From the NCBI GenBank assembly GCA_947460235.1, contig CANHGK010000027.1:1-32196 (forward strand): a stretch of 32,196 nt of DNA, given 5' to 3'. The stretch comes from Paenibacillaceae bacterium (GTDB lineage: Bacteria; Bacillota; Bacilli; Paenibacillales; CANHGK01). Both the position numbers and the translations under genes were made by a program. Each line of letters starts with the position of its first letter. The first letter of the stretch is position 1. The notes under the pieces were generated by a model. It had not been told where the DNA came from. It ran no database searches and saw nothing but the letters and a program-made list of their open reading frames with translations. Positions 1 through 6,870 of this stretch are shown here, piece after piece.

Positions 1-388
1 AGCCGATGTCAGCGAATTGAAAGATGACGTACGCTTGCTCAAATCCGATGTCAGCGAATTAAAAGATGACGTACGCTTGCTCAAATCCGATGTCAGCGAA
101 TTGAAAGATGATGTCGGCATATTCAAAGCGGATGTCAGCGAATTGAAAGATGACGTACGCGTTCTTAGAGCAGATGTTCAAAAATTAGGGTTAACCATGG
201 AAAAGCTACAAACTGAAGAAATTGAACATAAAAACGAAACAGCTCAACTGAAAGTAGCAATCTTTGAAGTCGCTGAAACGGAACGCAGAATTGAAAAAAA
301 ATTAGATCAACAGTTGTTGACGATGATGGAATTAGCCTACCGATCCTTGGAGCATGATGCGATGTTGAAACGATTGTATGCGAGTTAA
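1..388 (+). CDS. Coiled-coil repeat protein, 5' end outside window
   Basis: The reading frame is open to the left edge (the codons before the TTG at 17 continue the same repeat), so the start lies upstream and only the C-terminal ~129 residues are seen. The visible part is almost wholly a predicted coiled coil: a 14-residue unit (SELKDDVRLLKSDV and variants, two heptads with V/L at core positions) is repeated four times, followed by less regular heptads and a C-terminal helix ending ATG-like 'KRLYAS' before TAA. There is no membrane segment or enzyme motif. Short proteins of this kind, built from D-V-x-x-L-K heptads, are common in Paenibacillus and Bacillus and have no established function. 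A rho-independent terminator follows. Confidence 0.75.
   Translation, partial: ADVSELKDDVRLLKSDVSELKDDVRLLKSDVSELKDDVGIFKADVSELKDDVRVLRADVQKLGLTMEKLQTEEIEHKNETAQLKVAIFEVAETERRIEKKLDQQLLTMMELAYRSLEHDAMLKRLYAS
5..172 (+). repeat. Four tandem 42-bp units encoding coiled-coil heptads
   Basis: Units at 5-46, 47-88, 89-130 and 131-172 each begin GATGTCAGCGAATT(G/A)AAAG. The first two are nearly identical and the last two have diverged in their second half. Because 42 bp equals 14 codons (two heptads), copy-number change keeps both frame and heptad register. More copies may lie to the left of the window. Confidence 0.85.
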
Positions 389-426
389 TTGCAATTGAAA
401 AATCACTGTTAGACAAGTAATGTCAA

Positions 427-470
427 ACCGCCTAGGAAACCATGAAATCTGGTGTCCGCGGCGGTTTTTA
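427..470 (+). terminator. Rho-independent terminator of the coiled-coil gene
   Basis: The stem ACCGCC (427-432) pairs with GGCGGT (460-465), followed by TTTTTATTTT. The loop is long and holds weaker internal pairing (GGA...TCC). It lies about 40 bp after the stop codon. Confidence 0.6.
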
Positions 471-507
471 TTTTGCAATTCACCGCTAGAAATTAGAAAG
501 GGTCAAC

Positions 508-546
508 GAAAAAAAGCCTGCTAGGACCAAAAGGTCCCAGCAGGCT
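508..546 (-). terminator. Rho-independent terminator for the minus-strand SLH ORF
   Basis: AGCCTGCTAGGACC (515-528) pairs with GGTCCCAGCAGGCT (533-546) around an AAAA loop. The A-run at 508-515 becomes a U-run on the minus strand, directly downstream of the ORF ending at 590. Confidence 0.85.
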
Positions 547-589
547 AAAAGTCGTTCTCTCATCATGCCATTCTCACGAGCAATGTCTA

Positions 590-1201
590 TTAATCAATCA
601 ATTCAGCTTTCTTCAAGAAGCGCTCCACCATAACCGCGGTTTCGGCGCGAGTGATATTGGCCTTTGGATTGAGCTTGCCTTTGGATTGGCCTTTGATGAT
701 GCCATTCGTTGCTGCAGATGCTACCGCTTGCTTAGACCAGTTTCCGATCGCTGCTGCATCGCTGAAGCTGCTAATGTTGCTACCAATTGCCGCTACATCG
801 TTCACTTGTGTCAGCTTCGTCCATTTCATCGCCTTACTAAGCATTACCATTGCTTCTTCGCGCGTGATCGTTTGGTTGCCTTTAAATGTACCGTCATGGT
901 ACCCGCTAATCAAGCCATAATTCACTGCCGTTTGCACATCCGCGTTGAACCAGTCGTTTGCTTTACTATCTTTGAAGTTCAATGCATCATTTGCTTCCGA
1001 AGGTTTCAAACCCATCGCTCGTACGAGAATCGATGCGAATTCCGCACGCTTGATTTGATCGTTCGGTGCAAAAGTTGTTTCTGTTTTTCCCTTGATCACG
1101 AGGCGGGAAGCCATGTTGTTCACCGCTTCTTTTGACCAATGTTTCTCAACATCTGCAAAAGTTTTCGGTGAGTAAACAACGGAATACGTGCTGTTCGTCA
1201 A
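590..1201 (-). CDS. Three-SLH-domain C-terminal fragment of a surface protein (probable gene remnant)
   Basis: Three S-layer homology domains fill nearly all 203 residues: about 15-66 (FADVEKHW...IKRAEFA), 76-127 (FKDSKANDW...ITREEAM) and 146-202 (FSDAAAIGNW...ITRAETA). SLH triplets bind pyruvylated secondary cell-wall polymer and anchor exported proteins. This ORF has no signal peptide, so as it stands it could not reach the wall. In its own frame, coding-like sequence continues upstream of the TTG start (reading GGKYYARINSLTNSTYS, typical of the linker before SLH triplets) until a TGA at 1235-1237. It therefore looks like the severed 3' end of a larger SLH protein, fused out of frame to the fragment at 1198-1635. 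The TTG start overlaps the upstream stop (TTGA), so coupled translation is possible but would yield a cytoplasmic SLH polypeptide. Confidence 0.7.
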   Translation of the reverse strand: MTNSTYSVVYSPKTFADVEKHWSKEAVNNMASRLVIKGKTETTFAPNDQIKRAEFASILVRAMGLKPSEANDALNFKDSKANDWFNADVQTAVNYGLISGYHDGTFKGNQTITREEAMVMLSKAMKWTKLTQVNDVAAIGSNISSFSDAAAIGNWSKQAVASAATNGIIKGQSKGKLNPKANITRAETAVMVERFLKKAELID

Positions 1202-1635
1202 GCTATTGATTCGCGCATAGTACTTGCCGCCGCATCAACATAGCGAAAATAAACCGCCATCGGCTGATTGACCTGCTCCGGTTTCAATGTCTCCGTATAC
1301 CGATAGGTTGCATACCCGAATTGAGGCAACGCTAGTCCGCCATTCGTTTGTTCCCCCAGTATTTGCCCATGCCAGTTCGAAGGCACAGAGATATGGTCTG
1401 CTCGTGCAATTCGTTCTTTTCCCCGTTCGCCGCGAAAATCTTCCGGCGTCAACAGCTGGTTCCAATAAAATTGCCATTTTCCGTTTAAGGGTTTGATCGG
1501 TGAGTGCACCGTTCGTTCAATGGCGAATCCGCTATTCGTAAATAGAAATAAACCGATTACAATCCATATCAACTGTAGCAGTTGAATCCCGATTTTTGCG
1601 GATTTCTTATTCTGGTTCTGATGTCTCATTTTCAT
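1198..1635 (-). pseudogene. N-terminal fragment of a 7TM-DISM-type extracellular sensor domain protein
   Basis: The ORF begins MKMRHQNQ with a ribosome site (AGGGACAGGA) upstream. It has a membrane or signal segment at about residues 18-38 (LLQLIWIVIGLFLFTNSGFA), then a segment (LNGKWQFYWNQLLTPEDF, VPSNWHGQ, YATYRYTETLKPEQ) resembling the 7TMR-DISMED2 jelly-roll that opens many diverse intracellular-signalling membrane proteins (histidine kinases, cyclases). In those proteins the domain is followed by seven membrane helices and an output domain. Here the similarity stops at VYFRYVDAAA, and about ten unrelated codons lead to a TGA inside the SLH fragment. The 7TM and output parts are missing, so this is probably a truncated gene. 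Confidence 0.6.
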
Positions 1636-1750
1636 AGCTTATGCATCCTGTCCCTTCGAACAATTCATTCAATTTACCAAATTCAGTGTATCGTTAGATG
1701 ATTCTTTCGTCACGAGAAAAATAGGCACTCCAAACGAATATCACCAATCA

Positions 1751-1793
1751 AAAAAGACTATTTCATTGGTTTCCATTCACCAATGAAATAGTC
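1751..1793 (-). terminator. Rho-independent terminator of the ion-channel gene
   Basis: A perfect 15-bp stem, GACTATTTCATTGGT (1756-1770) with ACCAATGAAATAGTC (1779-1793), has the A-run on its left side, giving a U-run on the minus strand 30 bp past the stop at 1824. Confidence 0.9.
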
Positions 1794-1823
1794 TCGTCTA
1801 CTAAAACTAAATTGTGTTGCGTG

Positions 1824-2906
1824 CTATGCCAAAATCAAATAGGCCATAACCGCAACGAATACAACAACATGAATCGCCACACTGATTTTATCGAATCGCA
1901 CAATTCGATCAATCGAAGCCTGATCATCTTCGTTCAATTTCTGATTAAGCAAGATAATTTGCATGAACGTTGCGACAATCATCACATACACGAGCACATA
2001 AATTTTATCCATCAACACCATGTAAGACAGTTCCGGCAATTTATCCGAATACGCAAGTTGAAGGAAAATCGCTGTAAGCAAGGATGTTGCCGGCATTGCG
2101 GTCCGCACTTCAACGAAAGTTGGTTTCAATAACAAAGCGAACCAGTTCGTAAGTAACACAATGATCAGCGGAAGGAGCAATTTGAAATAGAAAAAGTTCG
2201 TATTCCGTTTGATTTCCATCGTGAATTTCAAACTCGAATATTTCGATGCATCAGGCCCAGCAGTCAAATCCCCAAAATTCGTGCCATAATCATGGACATA
2301 TTTTTGTGAAGTTAAACTTTTAATATCCCATCCTTGAATATTCAAACTCGCATCATATCCTGTATTCTTGTTATCCGCAATGTACACCACTTGATCGTAC
2401 GTACTTGAACTATCTTCAATGTAAAAATTCAAGTATTGCGTGTCTAACGGATAGTTTTTCAAATCAAACGGTTGATAAAAACGCGCATTGATGCGCATCG
2501 CTAGATATTTCGTGCCATCGGGTAATGTTTTCGGCGCTTCGAAAAGTGGCGTTTTGATCATTCCCCATTCTTCAACGGCATTGACGAATTCCATCGTTGT
2601 CGATGGATCGACGTCGCCTTTCCATGCAAACCAAACATATGCAGACATGTAGTATGTATTGGATTCAAACTTCAAGTCGTACACATTAATCGGATAAATC
2701 CCAATCGAAACTTGATTCGCATTTTTGGGTAATTGCTCGAGCGGAATGAATTTCCCATTAATCAATGAAGACTTGATCAGTTCTTCTGCATTCGTTTGAC
2801 TGTTTTCGGCAAATCCGACACAGGGTGTGAAAGGTAATATAAGGAAAATAGTTAACAAGAACAACGAGACCATCAATTTGAGTCGTTTTTTAGACATGAA
2901 CATCAT
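1824..2906 (-). CDS. Pentameric ligand-gated ion channel homologue (Cys-loop receptor superfamily)
   Basis: The 360-residue layout matches prokaryotic pLGICs. There is a signal peptide (about 1-33), an extracellular beta-sandwich ligand-binding domain (about 45-235) with the conserved loop FDLKNYPLDTQ (148-157, the GLIC/ELIC counterpart of the Cys-loop), then four helices: M1 about 239-260 with its proline (LLLPLIIV), M2 about 266-287 (EVRTAMPATSLLTAIFLQLA), M3 about 296-320 and M4 about 339-359. Outside the signal peptide there is no cysteine, as in other bacterial members. An acidic residue (Glu266) precedes M2 where cation-selective channels carry one, so cation selectivity is a guess. The ligand is unknown. 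AGGAGGG lies 5 nt before the first ATG; the second ATG is also possible. It appears monocistronic. Confidence 0.85.
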   Translation of the reverse strand: MMFMSKKRLKLMVSLFLLTIFLILPFTPCVGFAENSQTNAEELIKSSLINGKFIPLEQLPKNANQVSIGIYPINVYDLKFESNTYYMSAYVWFAWKGDVDPSTTMEFVNAVEEWGMIKTPLFEAPKTLPDGTKYLAMRINARFYQPFDLKNYPLDTQYLNFYIEDSSSTYDQVVYIADNKNTGYDASLNIQGWDIKSLTSQKYVHDYGTNFGDLTAGPDASKYSSLKFTMEIKRNTNFFYFKLLLPLIIVLLTNWFALLLKPTFVEVRTAMPATSLLTAIFLQLAYSDKLPELSYMVLMDKIYVLVYVMIVATFMQIILLNQKLNEDDQASIDRIVRFDKISVAIHVVVFVAVMAYLILA

Positions 2907-2930
2907 AGTTACCCTCCTGAAATTTTAATT

Positions 2931-3525
2931 AACCCGCAATAAACAATAGCCTAGCACGTAAAAAAAGTCCATTCTAAAATAATCACGACACTGACCAAGA
3001 AAAAGCGCCTGCCTACTTGGAACAATGAATTCACATTCATTGGCCAAATTCGACAAGCGCTTTTTGTGATGGAATACATCGTTGCTATGAATCATTGCTC
3101 ATATTGAATCAACGAACCATTTCTTAATTCATATGGATGTTTCAAAAGGAAGTTGGTAAGCTTCCATATGCATCTCAATGAAACAACCATCGCATCGTCT
3201 GCTACTGGTCTTATGACAAGATCTTATCGTTGATTGTGGTTCGCATATCCAAATTACGAACCACTATTCAGTTCTACCGAATAGATTGAGCTATCTTGGT
3301 AAATTTGCTAAACCTTTTGGGTTACACGTAAAAACATCATGTCAGAAAATGAATCGTACGTTCATTCTTTGTGTAGCTTGCAGTGGAGTACTCATTCGGT
3401 TAACAAATAGTTGCTATTAGCAACTATTTCCGCAAAATTATAGACATGGTCGGATACATGTCATTTTACATCGGTCGAATCATTTGCGACACCACGAGAT
3501 ACAAAAACCCCCATTGCCAACGACA
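2931..3525. other. Gene-free region dense in inverted repeats (possible structured RNA)
   Basis: I find no convincing ORF on either strand. I do see a run of inverted repeats. AAAAAGCGC (3000-3008) pairs with GCGCTTTTT (3057-3065). CATATGGA (3130-3137) pairs with TCCATATG (3163-3170). GTGGTTCG (3236-3243) pairs with CGAACCAC (3257-3264). There is an imperfect TACCGAATAG/CTATCTTGGTA stem near 3275-3301. AATGAA/TTCATT flank TCGTACG near 3349-3367. AAATAGTTGCT (3405-3415) pairs with AGCAACTATTT (3419-3429), and GACATG/CATGTC lie near 3443-3461. The first could be a bidirectional terminator, and the one at 3405-3429 may end the minus-strand two-component operon. The rest are unexplained. Confidence 0.5.
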
Positions 3526-4041
3526 TCATCTATGCTGATGCGATGAGTGTACTTCATCGGTTCCGGATGAACCATCCGATATACCATTCAAAAACAAATG
3601 TAATGGCGCAGCGATCAGTACAAAGGACAGTGCAACAATTGCCAGTTTTCGTTTTGGAAGTTTCATTTGATTTTTCACGATGAAACTAAACAATGAAATC
3701 CCCAAACCAATCGGAATCAAATAGGCCGCATACTCTTGTACATCTTCAAAATGCTGAATGCCACCACTCATCATCCCGATTCCAATCGACAATAAAAAAG
3801 ATGAAATCAGTAATTTCGCAATTTCAAGTCCACTCATCTCTTTTTTATGCAAAATAATCTCATTGACTAGCGTCGCGCTAATAAATAAAACCACACCGAA
3901 TACCATAATGATCGAATATCTACTTGGATCAATCGGCAGATGTACAATAGAACCTGAGATTAATCCAATCCCTAAAAACATCCCAACGTACCCAACGTAC
4001 ATTTTTACTAATTGACGAATTGAAGCGATGTGCGTATTCAT
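3526..4041 (-). CDS. Five-helix integral membrane protein of unknown function, third gene of a two-component operon
   Basis: The 171-residue protein has about five hydrophobic segments (MYVGYVGMFLGIGLISGSIV, IIMVFGVVLFISATLV, LLISSFLLSIGIGMMSGGI, YLIPIGLGISLFSFIV, IVALSFVLIAAPLHLFL) and a short hydrophilic tail ending HSSHQHR. I do not recognise the family. A start further upstream (4065) is possible, but GGAGGG lies inside that extension, 5 nt before the ATG at 4041, so 4041 is preferred. It follows the histidine kinase by about 70 bp on the same strand and is probably co-transcribed. It could be an accessory to the sensor or an output that protects or remodels the membrane. The His-rich tail might bind metal, but one short cluster is weak evidence. 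Confidence 0.65.
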   Translation of the reverse strand: MNTHIASIRQLVKMYVGYVGMFLGIGLISGSIVHLPIDPSRYSIIMVFGVVLFISATLVNEIILHKKEMSGLEIAKLLISSFLLSIGIGMMSGGIQHFEDVQEYAAYLIPIGLGISLFSFIVKNQMKLPKRKLAIVALSFVLIAAPLHLFLNGISDGSSGTDEVHSSHQHR

Positions 4042-4110
4042 CATTTCCCTCCATATCTCATTCATTCTTTTTAAAGAATATAGAACAGTTATGTAGAACT
4101 GATGAGGAAT

Positions 4111-5214
4111 TCATGGAAATTGAATGACGATTCTGGTTCCTTCTCCCTTTACACTTTTGGCTTCGATCGAGCCACCATGATTTTCGACCAATCGTTTGAC
4201 AATCGTTAACCCGAGGCCACTACCTCCTGAGGCTCTGGCTCTGGATTTTTCTGTTCGATAAAAGCGTTCAAAAATATACGGTAAATCTGCTTGATCGATA
4301 CCAATTCCTGTGTCTTGAATCATGAGCGTTGGTTTTCCGTTTCGAACGCAACTAACCACAGTTACCGTACCACCCGTTGGGGTGAATTTTAGCGCATTCA
4401 TAAACACATTCGTCAAGATTTGACCTATCCGATGTTTATCGACACGCGCCATGACTTGTCCCTCAGATTGCAAAATTAACGTCAACCCTTTTTGCTCAAC
4501 GAATGGTCGCAATGATTCAATGCTGATGTTCACCAATTCACTCATATCTTCCTCATCTACGTTCAGCTTAAAATTAGGGGATTCCACGGCGGCTAATTGC
4601 TCGAGATCTCCAACGATCACCCCCAACCGATTCACTTCTTCGTAACAGGAGATGAGCCGTTCATGACTCGGTTCCCAAACGCCATCGATCATCGCTTCGA
4701 TGTGACTTTTTAACGTTGCTAATGGTGTGCGTAATTCATGTGCAACATCGGCTGTCATATGTTTGCGAAGTGTTTCTTGCCGTTGCAGTTGTTCCGCCAA
4801 ATGATTTAATGAATGTCCTAAATCAGCAATTTCATCGTGTCCTTTCACTTCATTTCGAGTCGTGAGATCACCTTTTGACATGTGCTCTGCCGTTCTTCTC
4901 ATTTGAATGAGCGGGGCAGAAATTCGTCTTGCAACGACGGAACTAATGATGAAAATCAAAAGTAACCCCACGACCGACGTCCACAAAATCGTTTGATTCA
5001 ATGCCATTTCAAAATGATCATCTAACATGCCAGCATTCATCTTCACATCTTGAACCTGTGTTTGATATTCAAGAAAATGCATATGGGTCTGATAGACAAG
5101 CGTAATCGCTGCAGCGATGAGGACGCCTGATGCAATTAACGTACAAGCAAGCACAATACGAAAATAAAGACTTTTAATTTGAACCCCCACCTTTAAATTG
5201 ATAGCCCGCGCCAA
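4111..5214 (-). CDS. Membrane sensor histidine kinase (HAMP, HisKA, HATPase_c)
   Basis: The 367 residues show a first membrane helix (about 19-41), a very short external loop (about 42-75), a second helix (about 76-95) and a HAMP linker (RRISAPLIQMRRTAEHMSKG). The H-box DVAHELRTPLATLKSH carries the phospho-acceptor His near 159. The N-box is NVFMNALKF, then DTGIGI, FERFYR and GGSGLGLTIVKRL complete the ATP site. It resembles BaeS/PhoR-type kinases. The small sensing loop suggests a stimulus in or at the membrane, as in antimicrobial-peptide or envelope-stress sensors (inference). The start is uncertain: TTG at 5214 overlaps the regulator by 41 bp, and GTG at 5190 is another choice. Translation is probably coupled to the regulator gene. 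Confidence 0.9.
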   Translation of the reverse strand: MARAINLKVGVQIKSLYFRIVLACTLIASGVLIAAAITLVYQTHMHFLEYQTQVQDVKMNAGMLDDHFEMALNQTILWTSVVGLLLIFIISSVVARRISAPLIQMRRTAEHMSKGDLTTRNEVKGHDEIADLGHSLNHLAEQLQRQETLRKHMTADVAHELRTPLATLKSHIEAMIDGVWEPSHERLISCYEEVNRLGVIVGDLEQLAAVESPNFKLNVDEEDMSELVNISIESLRPFVEQKGLTLILQSEGQVMARVDKHRIGQILTNVFMNALKFTPTGGTVTVVSCVRNGKPTLMIQDTGIGIDQADLPYIFERFYRTEKSRARASGGSGLGLTIVKRLVENHGGSIEAKSVKGEGTRIVIQFP

Positions 5215-5872
5215 ACACCGTAATCAGATACACCGGCGTTTTCGGGTCATCTTCAATCTTCTGACGTAAATTTTTAACGTGTTGATCAATTGCCCTCGTG
5301 TCACCGGCATAATCAAATCCAAATACAAGTTCAATTAACTCTTCCCTGCTAAATGTACGCCCTGGATGTTTCGCCATTTTCAATAACAATTGAAACTCTT
5401 TCGGTGTAAGATTGATAGGATTTTGTTTTTTTGTCACCTGAACACGTTGTTCATGAATGACTAAGTCACCATCATCAAATCGCATTTCTGAATCCAGTGA
5501 GCGAGTTGTATTTACTCGGCGAAAAATCACCTTAATTCTAGCCATCAACTCTCTAGGACTAAATGGTTTCGTTACATAATCATCCGCACCAATCGTTAAG
5601 CCATTGATCCGAAACTCTTCCGCTACTTTCGCTGTCAGCATAATGATCGGAATATTCGACTCCAGTCGAATTTGTTGACATACCGATTCCCCAGAAACAT
5701 CTGGCAACATTAAGTCAAGAATGATCAAATCAAATGCTTGTTCCCGAAAAAGGACAAGTGCTTCACTTCCGCTTGTGGCTTCTTCGGTTAGAAAACCATC
5801 TCGTTCGAGGTACGATTTCATCACTTCGCGTATTTTCGCTTCATCATCAACAATTAAAATTCGTTTTTGCAT
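5174..5872 (-). CDS. OmpR/PhoB-family response regulator
   Basis: The 232-residue protein has an N-terminal receiver (MQKRILIVDDE, acidic pocket D9-D10, phospho-acceptor Asp53 in ILDLMLPD, Thr80 in MLTAK, Lys102 in VTKPFSPRE) and a C-terminal winged helix (NLTPKEFQLLLKMAKHPGR...DQHVKNLRQKIEDD...VFGAGYQF). It will be phosphorylated by the kinase encoded directly downstream and overlapping it. The ATG at 5872 is chosen over the longer in-frame extension because GAAAGGA sits 8 nt upstream of it and MQKRILIVDDE is the normal family N-terminus. Target sites cannot be read from this window, but the shared upstream region with the small ORF at 5986 and the gene at 6174 is a natural place to look. 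Confidence 0.93.
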   Translation of the reverse strand: MQKRILIVDDEAKIREVMKSYLERDGFLTEEATSGSEALVLFREQAFDLIILDLMLPDVSGESVCQQIRLESNIPIIMLTAKVAEEFRINGLTIGADDYVTKPFSPRELMARIKVIFRRVNTTRSLDSEMRFDDGDLVIHEQRVQVTKKQNPINLTPKEFQLLLKMAKHPGRTFSREELIELVFGFDYAGDTRAIDQHVKNLRQKIEDDPKTPVYLITVFGAGYQFKGGGSN

Positions 5873-5985
5873 TCTTAGTATCCTTTCACTAATACAACTA
5901 ATAGAAAACAACGTTCCTCATCAATTCTATACAATTTGTCGTTATTTTAAAGGTAAAAAAGTTATGTCATATGGAGATATTTGTA

Positions 5986-6054
5986 ATGAAACGTTATGTT
6001 CTTTGCTTTTTAAGCATAAGTTCAATATCGATCTTGAATGCATGTTCTTTTTGA
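5986..6054 (+). CDS. 22-codon ORF encoding a lipoprotein signal peptide (mini-lipopeptide or broken gene)
   Basis: ATG at 5986 is preceded by GGAG at 5973-5976 with a 9-nt spacer. The product starts MKRYVLCF, has a hydrophobic core (LSISSISILNA) and ends in ACSF, a lipobox-like LNAC with the cysteine at position 20, followed by TGA. The same frame stays open for another 28 codons beyond the TGA. This could be a lipoprotein gene broken by a nonsense codon, or a functional short lipopeptide; signal peptides of short lipoproteins serve as pheromones in some Firmicutes. It lies divergently from the two-component operon. No annotation tool with a length cut-off would report it. Confidence 0.35.
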   Translation: MKRYVLCFLSISSISILNACSF

Positions 6055-6105
6055 TCCAATCATCAAATAAATGGAATGTTGAGTCTAATTCAAGGAATCC
6101 TTGAT

Positions 6106-6134
6106 TTGATAAAAACACTATTTATCTGTAGTAT
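6106..6134 (+). promoter_or_regulatory. Candidate sigma-A promoter of the guanylate-kinase-like gene
   Basis: TTGATA (6106-6111), a 17-bp spacer and TAGTAT (6129-6134), 40 bp before the start codon. A second -10-like TATGAT at 6144-6149 lacks a good -35. Confidence 0.4.
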
Positions 6135-6173
6135 GAATTAATATATGATAGATTTCGGAAGAGGTGTTGAGAC

Positions 6174-6761
6174 ATGTACCAATTCAAAGATACGGATCGG
6201 ATTTTTATTTACACAGGCCCGGAGGGTGCTGGACGGAGAACGGTTGCGGACCGCGCCGGTGAAACATTTAGCATGAAGAAAGTCGTTGCCTACACAACGC
6301 GGACGCGACGTCCGAACGAAACGGAAGGCGTCGATTATTTTTACCTAAACCCTGCTCAATTCAAACGTGCAGAACTAAACAATGAATTTGTTGAGACGAT
6401 TTTCTCGACGACGAATTTATATGGGATCAAAGGCGCAGACATTGAAGAACATTTATCAACACACGGTGCGGTTTATTTGATCATGAATCGCGAAGGCGCT
6501 GAAATTCTGAAAGGGATTTATGGAGATAAAGTCGTGCGCATCTTCGTTTATTCCGACGTTGACACCGTGAAAAAACGTCAAGTGGAAAAAGGCCTCTCCG
6601 AAGAAAGTATCGCTCGCAATATCGTGAAATATAATGAAGACATGGCATATATGCCACTTTGCGAACACGCTTTTGAAAATTATGATTTGTCACACACGCT
6701 ATTTTCGCTCACAAAAATATTAGAAGGTTATTTGAAACGTGATTTATTAGATTTGGATTAA
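6174..6761 (+). CDS. Guanylate-kinase-like protein with altered P-loop
   Basis: The 195-residue protein has the guanylate kinase fold signature: a P-loop region FIYTGPEGAGRRTVADR, then the GMP-binding stretch VAYTTRTRRPNETEGVDYFY and the following EFVE and YGIKG segments, and the lid/R-x3-R region near KKRQVEKGLSEESIARN. True guanylate kinases (GMP + ATP to GDP + ADP) carry a lysine in GxxGxGK[GST]; here that position is arginine (GAGRRT). The same GRRT is found in MAGUK guanylate-kinase domains, which bind partners rather than catalyse. GMP-site residues look kept, so a nucleotide-binding or regulatory role is possible. AGAGGTG precedes the ATG. It is monocistronic, with a strong terminator, and not next to rpoZ, the usual partner of the housekeeping gmk gene. 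Confidence 0.8.
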   Translation: MYQFKDTDRIFIYTGPEGAGRRTVADRAGETFSMKKVVAYTTRTRRPNETEGVDYFYLNPAQFKRAELNNEFVETIFSTTNLYGIKGADIEEHLSTHGAVYLIMNREGAEILKGIYGDKVVRIFVYSDVDTVKKRQVEKGLSEESIARNIVKYNEDMAYMPLCEHAFENYDLSHTLFSLTKILEGYLKRDLLDLD

Positions 6762-6782
6762 TTAAGTGAATGATAGACATGT

Positions 6783-6822
6783 AAGGCATCATTGGTGTAT
6801 TCAGCGCCAATGATGCCTTTTT
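6783..6822 (+). terminator. Rho-independent terminator of the guanylate-kinase-like gene
   Basis: Perfect 13-bp stem AAGGCATCATTGG (6783-6795) with CCAATGATGCCTT (6807-6819), followed by TTTTT. Confidence 0.92.
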
Positions 6823-6839
6823 AAGTTGCGATAACTTGA

Positions 6840-6870
6840 ATCTTAAACAAGACTGTTTAAGATTGTTTTT
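6840..6870 (+). terminator. Second hairpin with T-run, overlapping the 3' end of the collagen-like gene
   Basis: ATCTTAAACA (6840-6849) and TGTTTAAGAT (6854-6863) form a perfect 10-bp stem around AGAC, followed on the plus strand by TGTTTTT. On the minus strand the same stem contains the last codons and stop of the collagen-like gene without a good U-run, so it probably acts as a back-up terminator for plus-strand transcription. Confidence 0.5.

Noticed and set aside
5-172. Regular 42-bp repeats as a possible CRISPR or iteron array
   Set aside because: The units are directly adjacent without spacers and all lie in one coding frame as coiled-coil heptads.
686-1135. 149-codon plus-strand ORF
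   Set aside because: It lies antisense to the SLH domains; its translation is Cys/Arg/His-rich with no recognisable pattern, as expected of a shadow frame.
2931-3525. Identification of the hairpin-rich region as OLE RNA next to a membrane protein resembling its partner
   Set aside because: Size and a neighbouring membrane protein are suggestive, but I cannot match conserved OLE sequence by eye, and a two-component operon is not its known context.
5721-6104. 127-codon plus-strand ORF across the regulator start
   Set aside because: Most of it is antisense to the receiver domain and the rest lacks a ribosome site. The 22-codon frame at 5986 is the better reading of that stretch.
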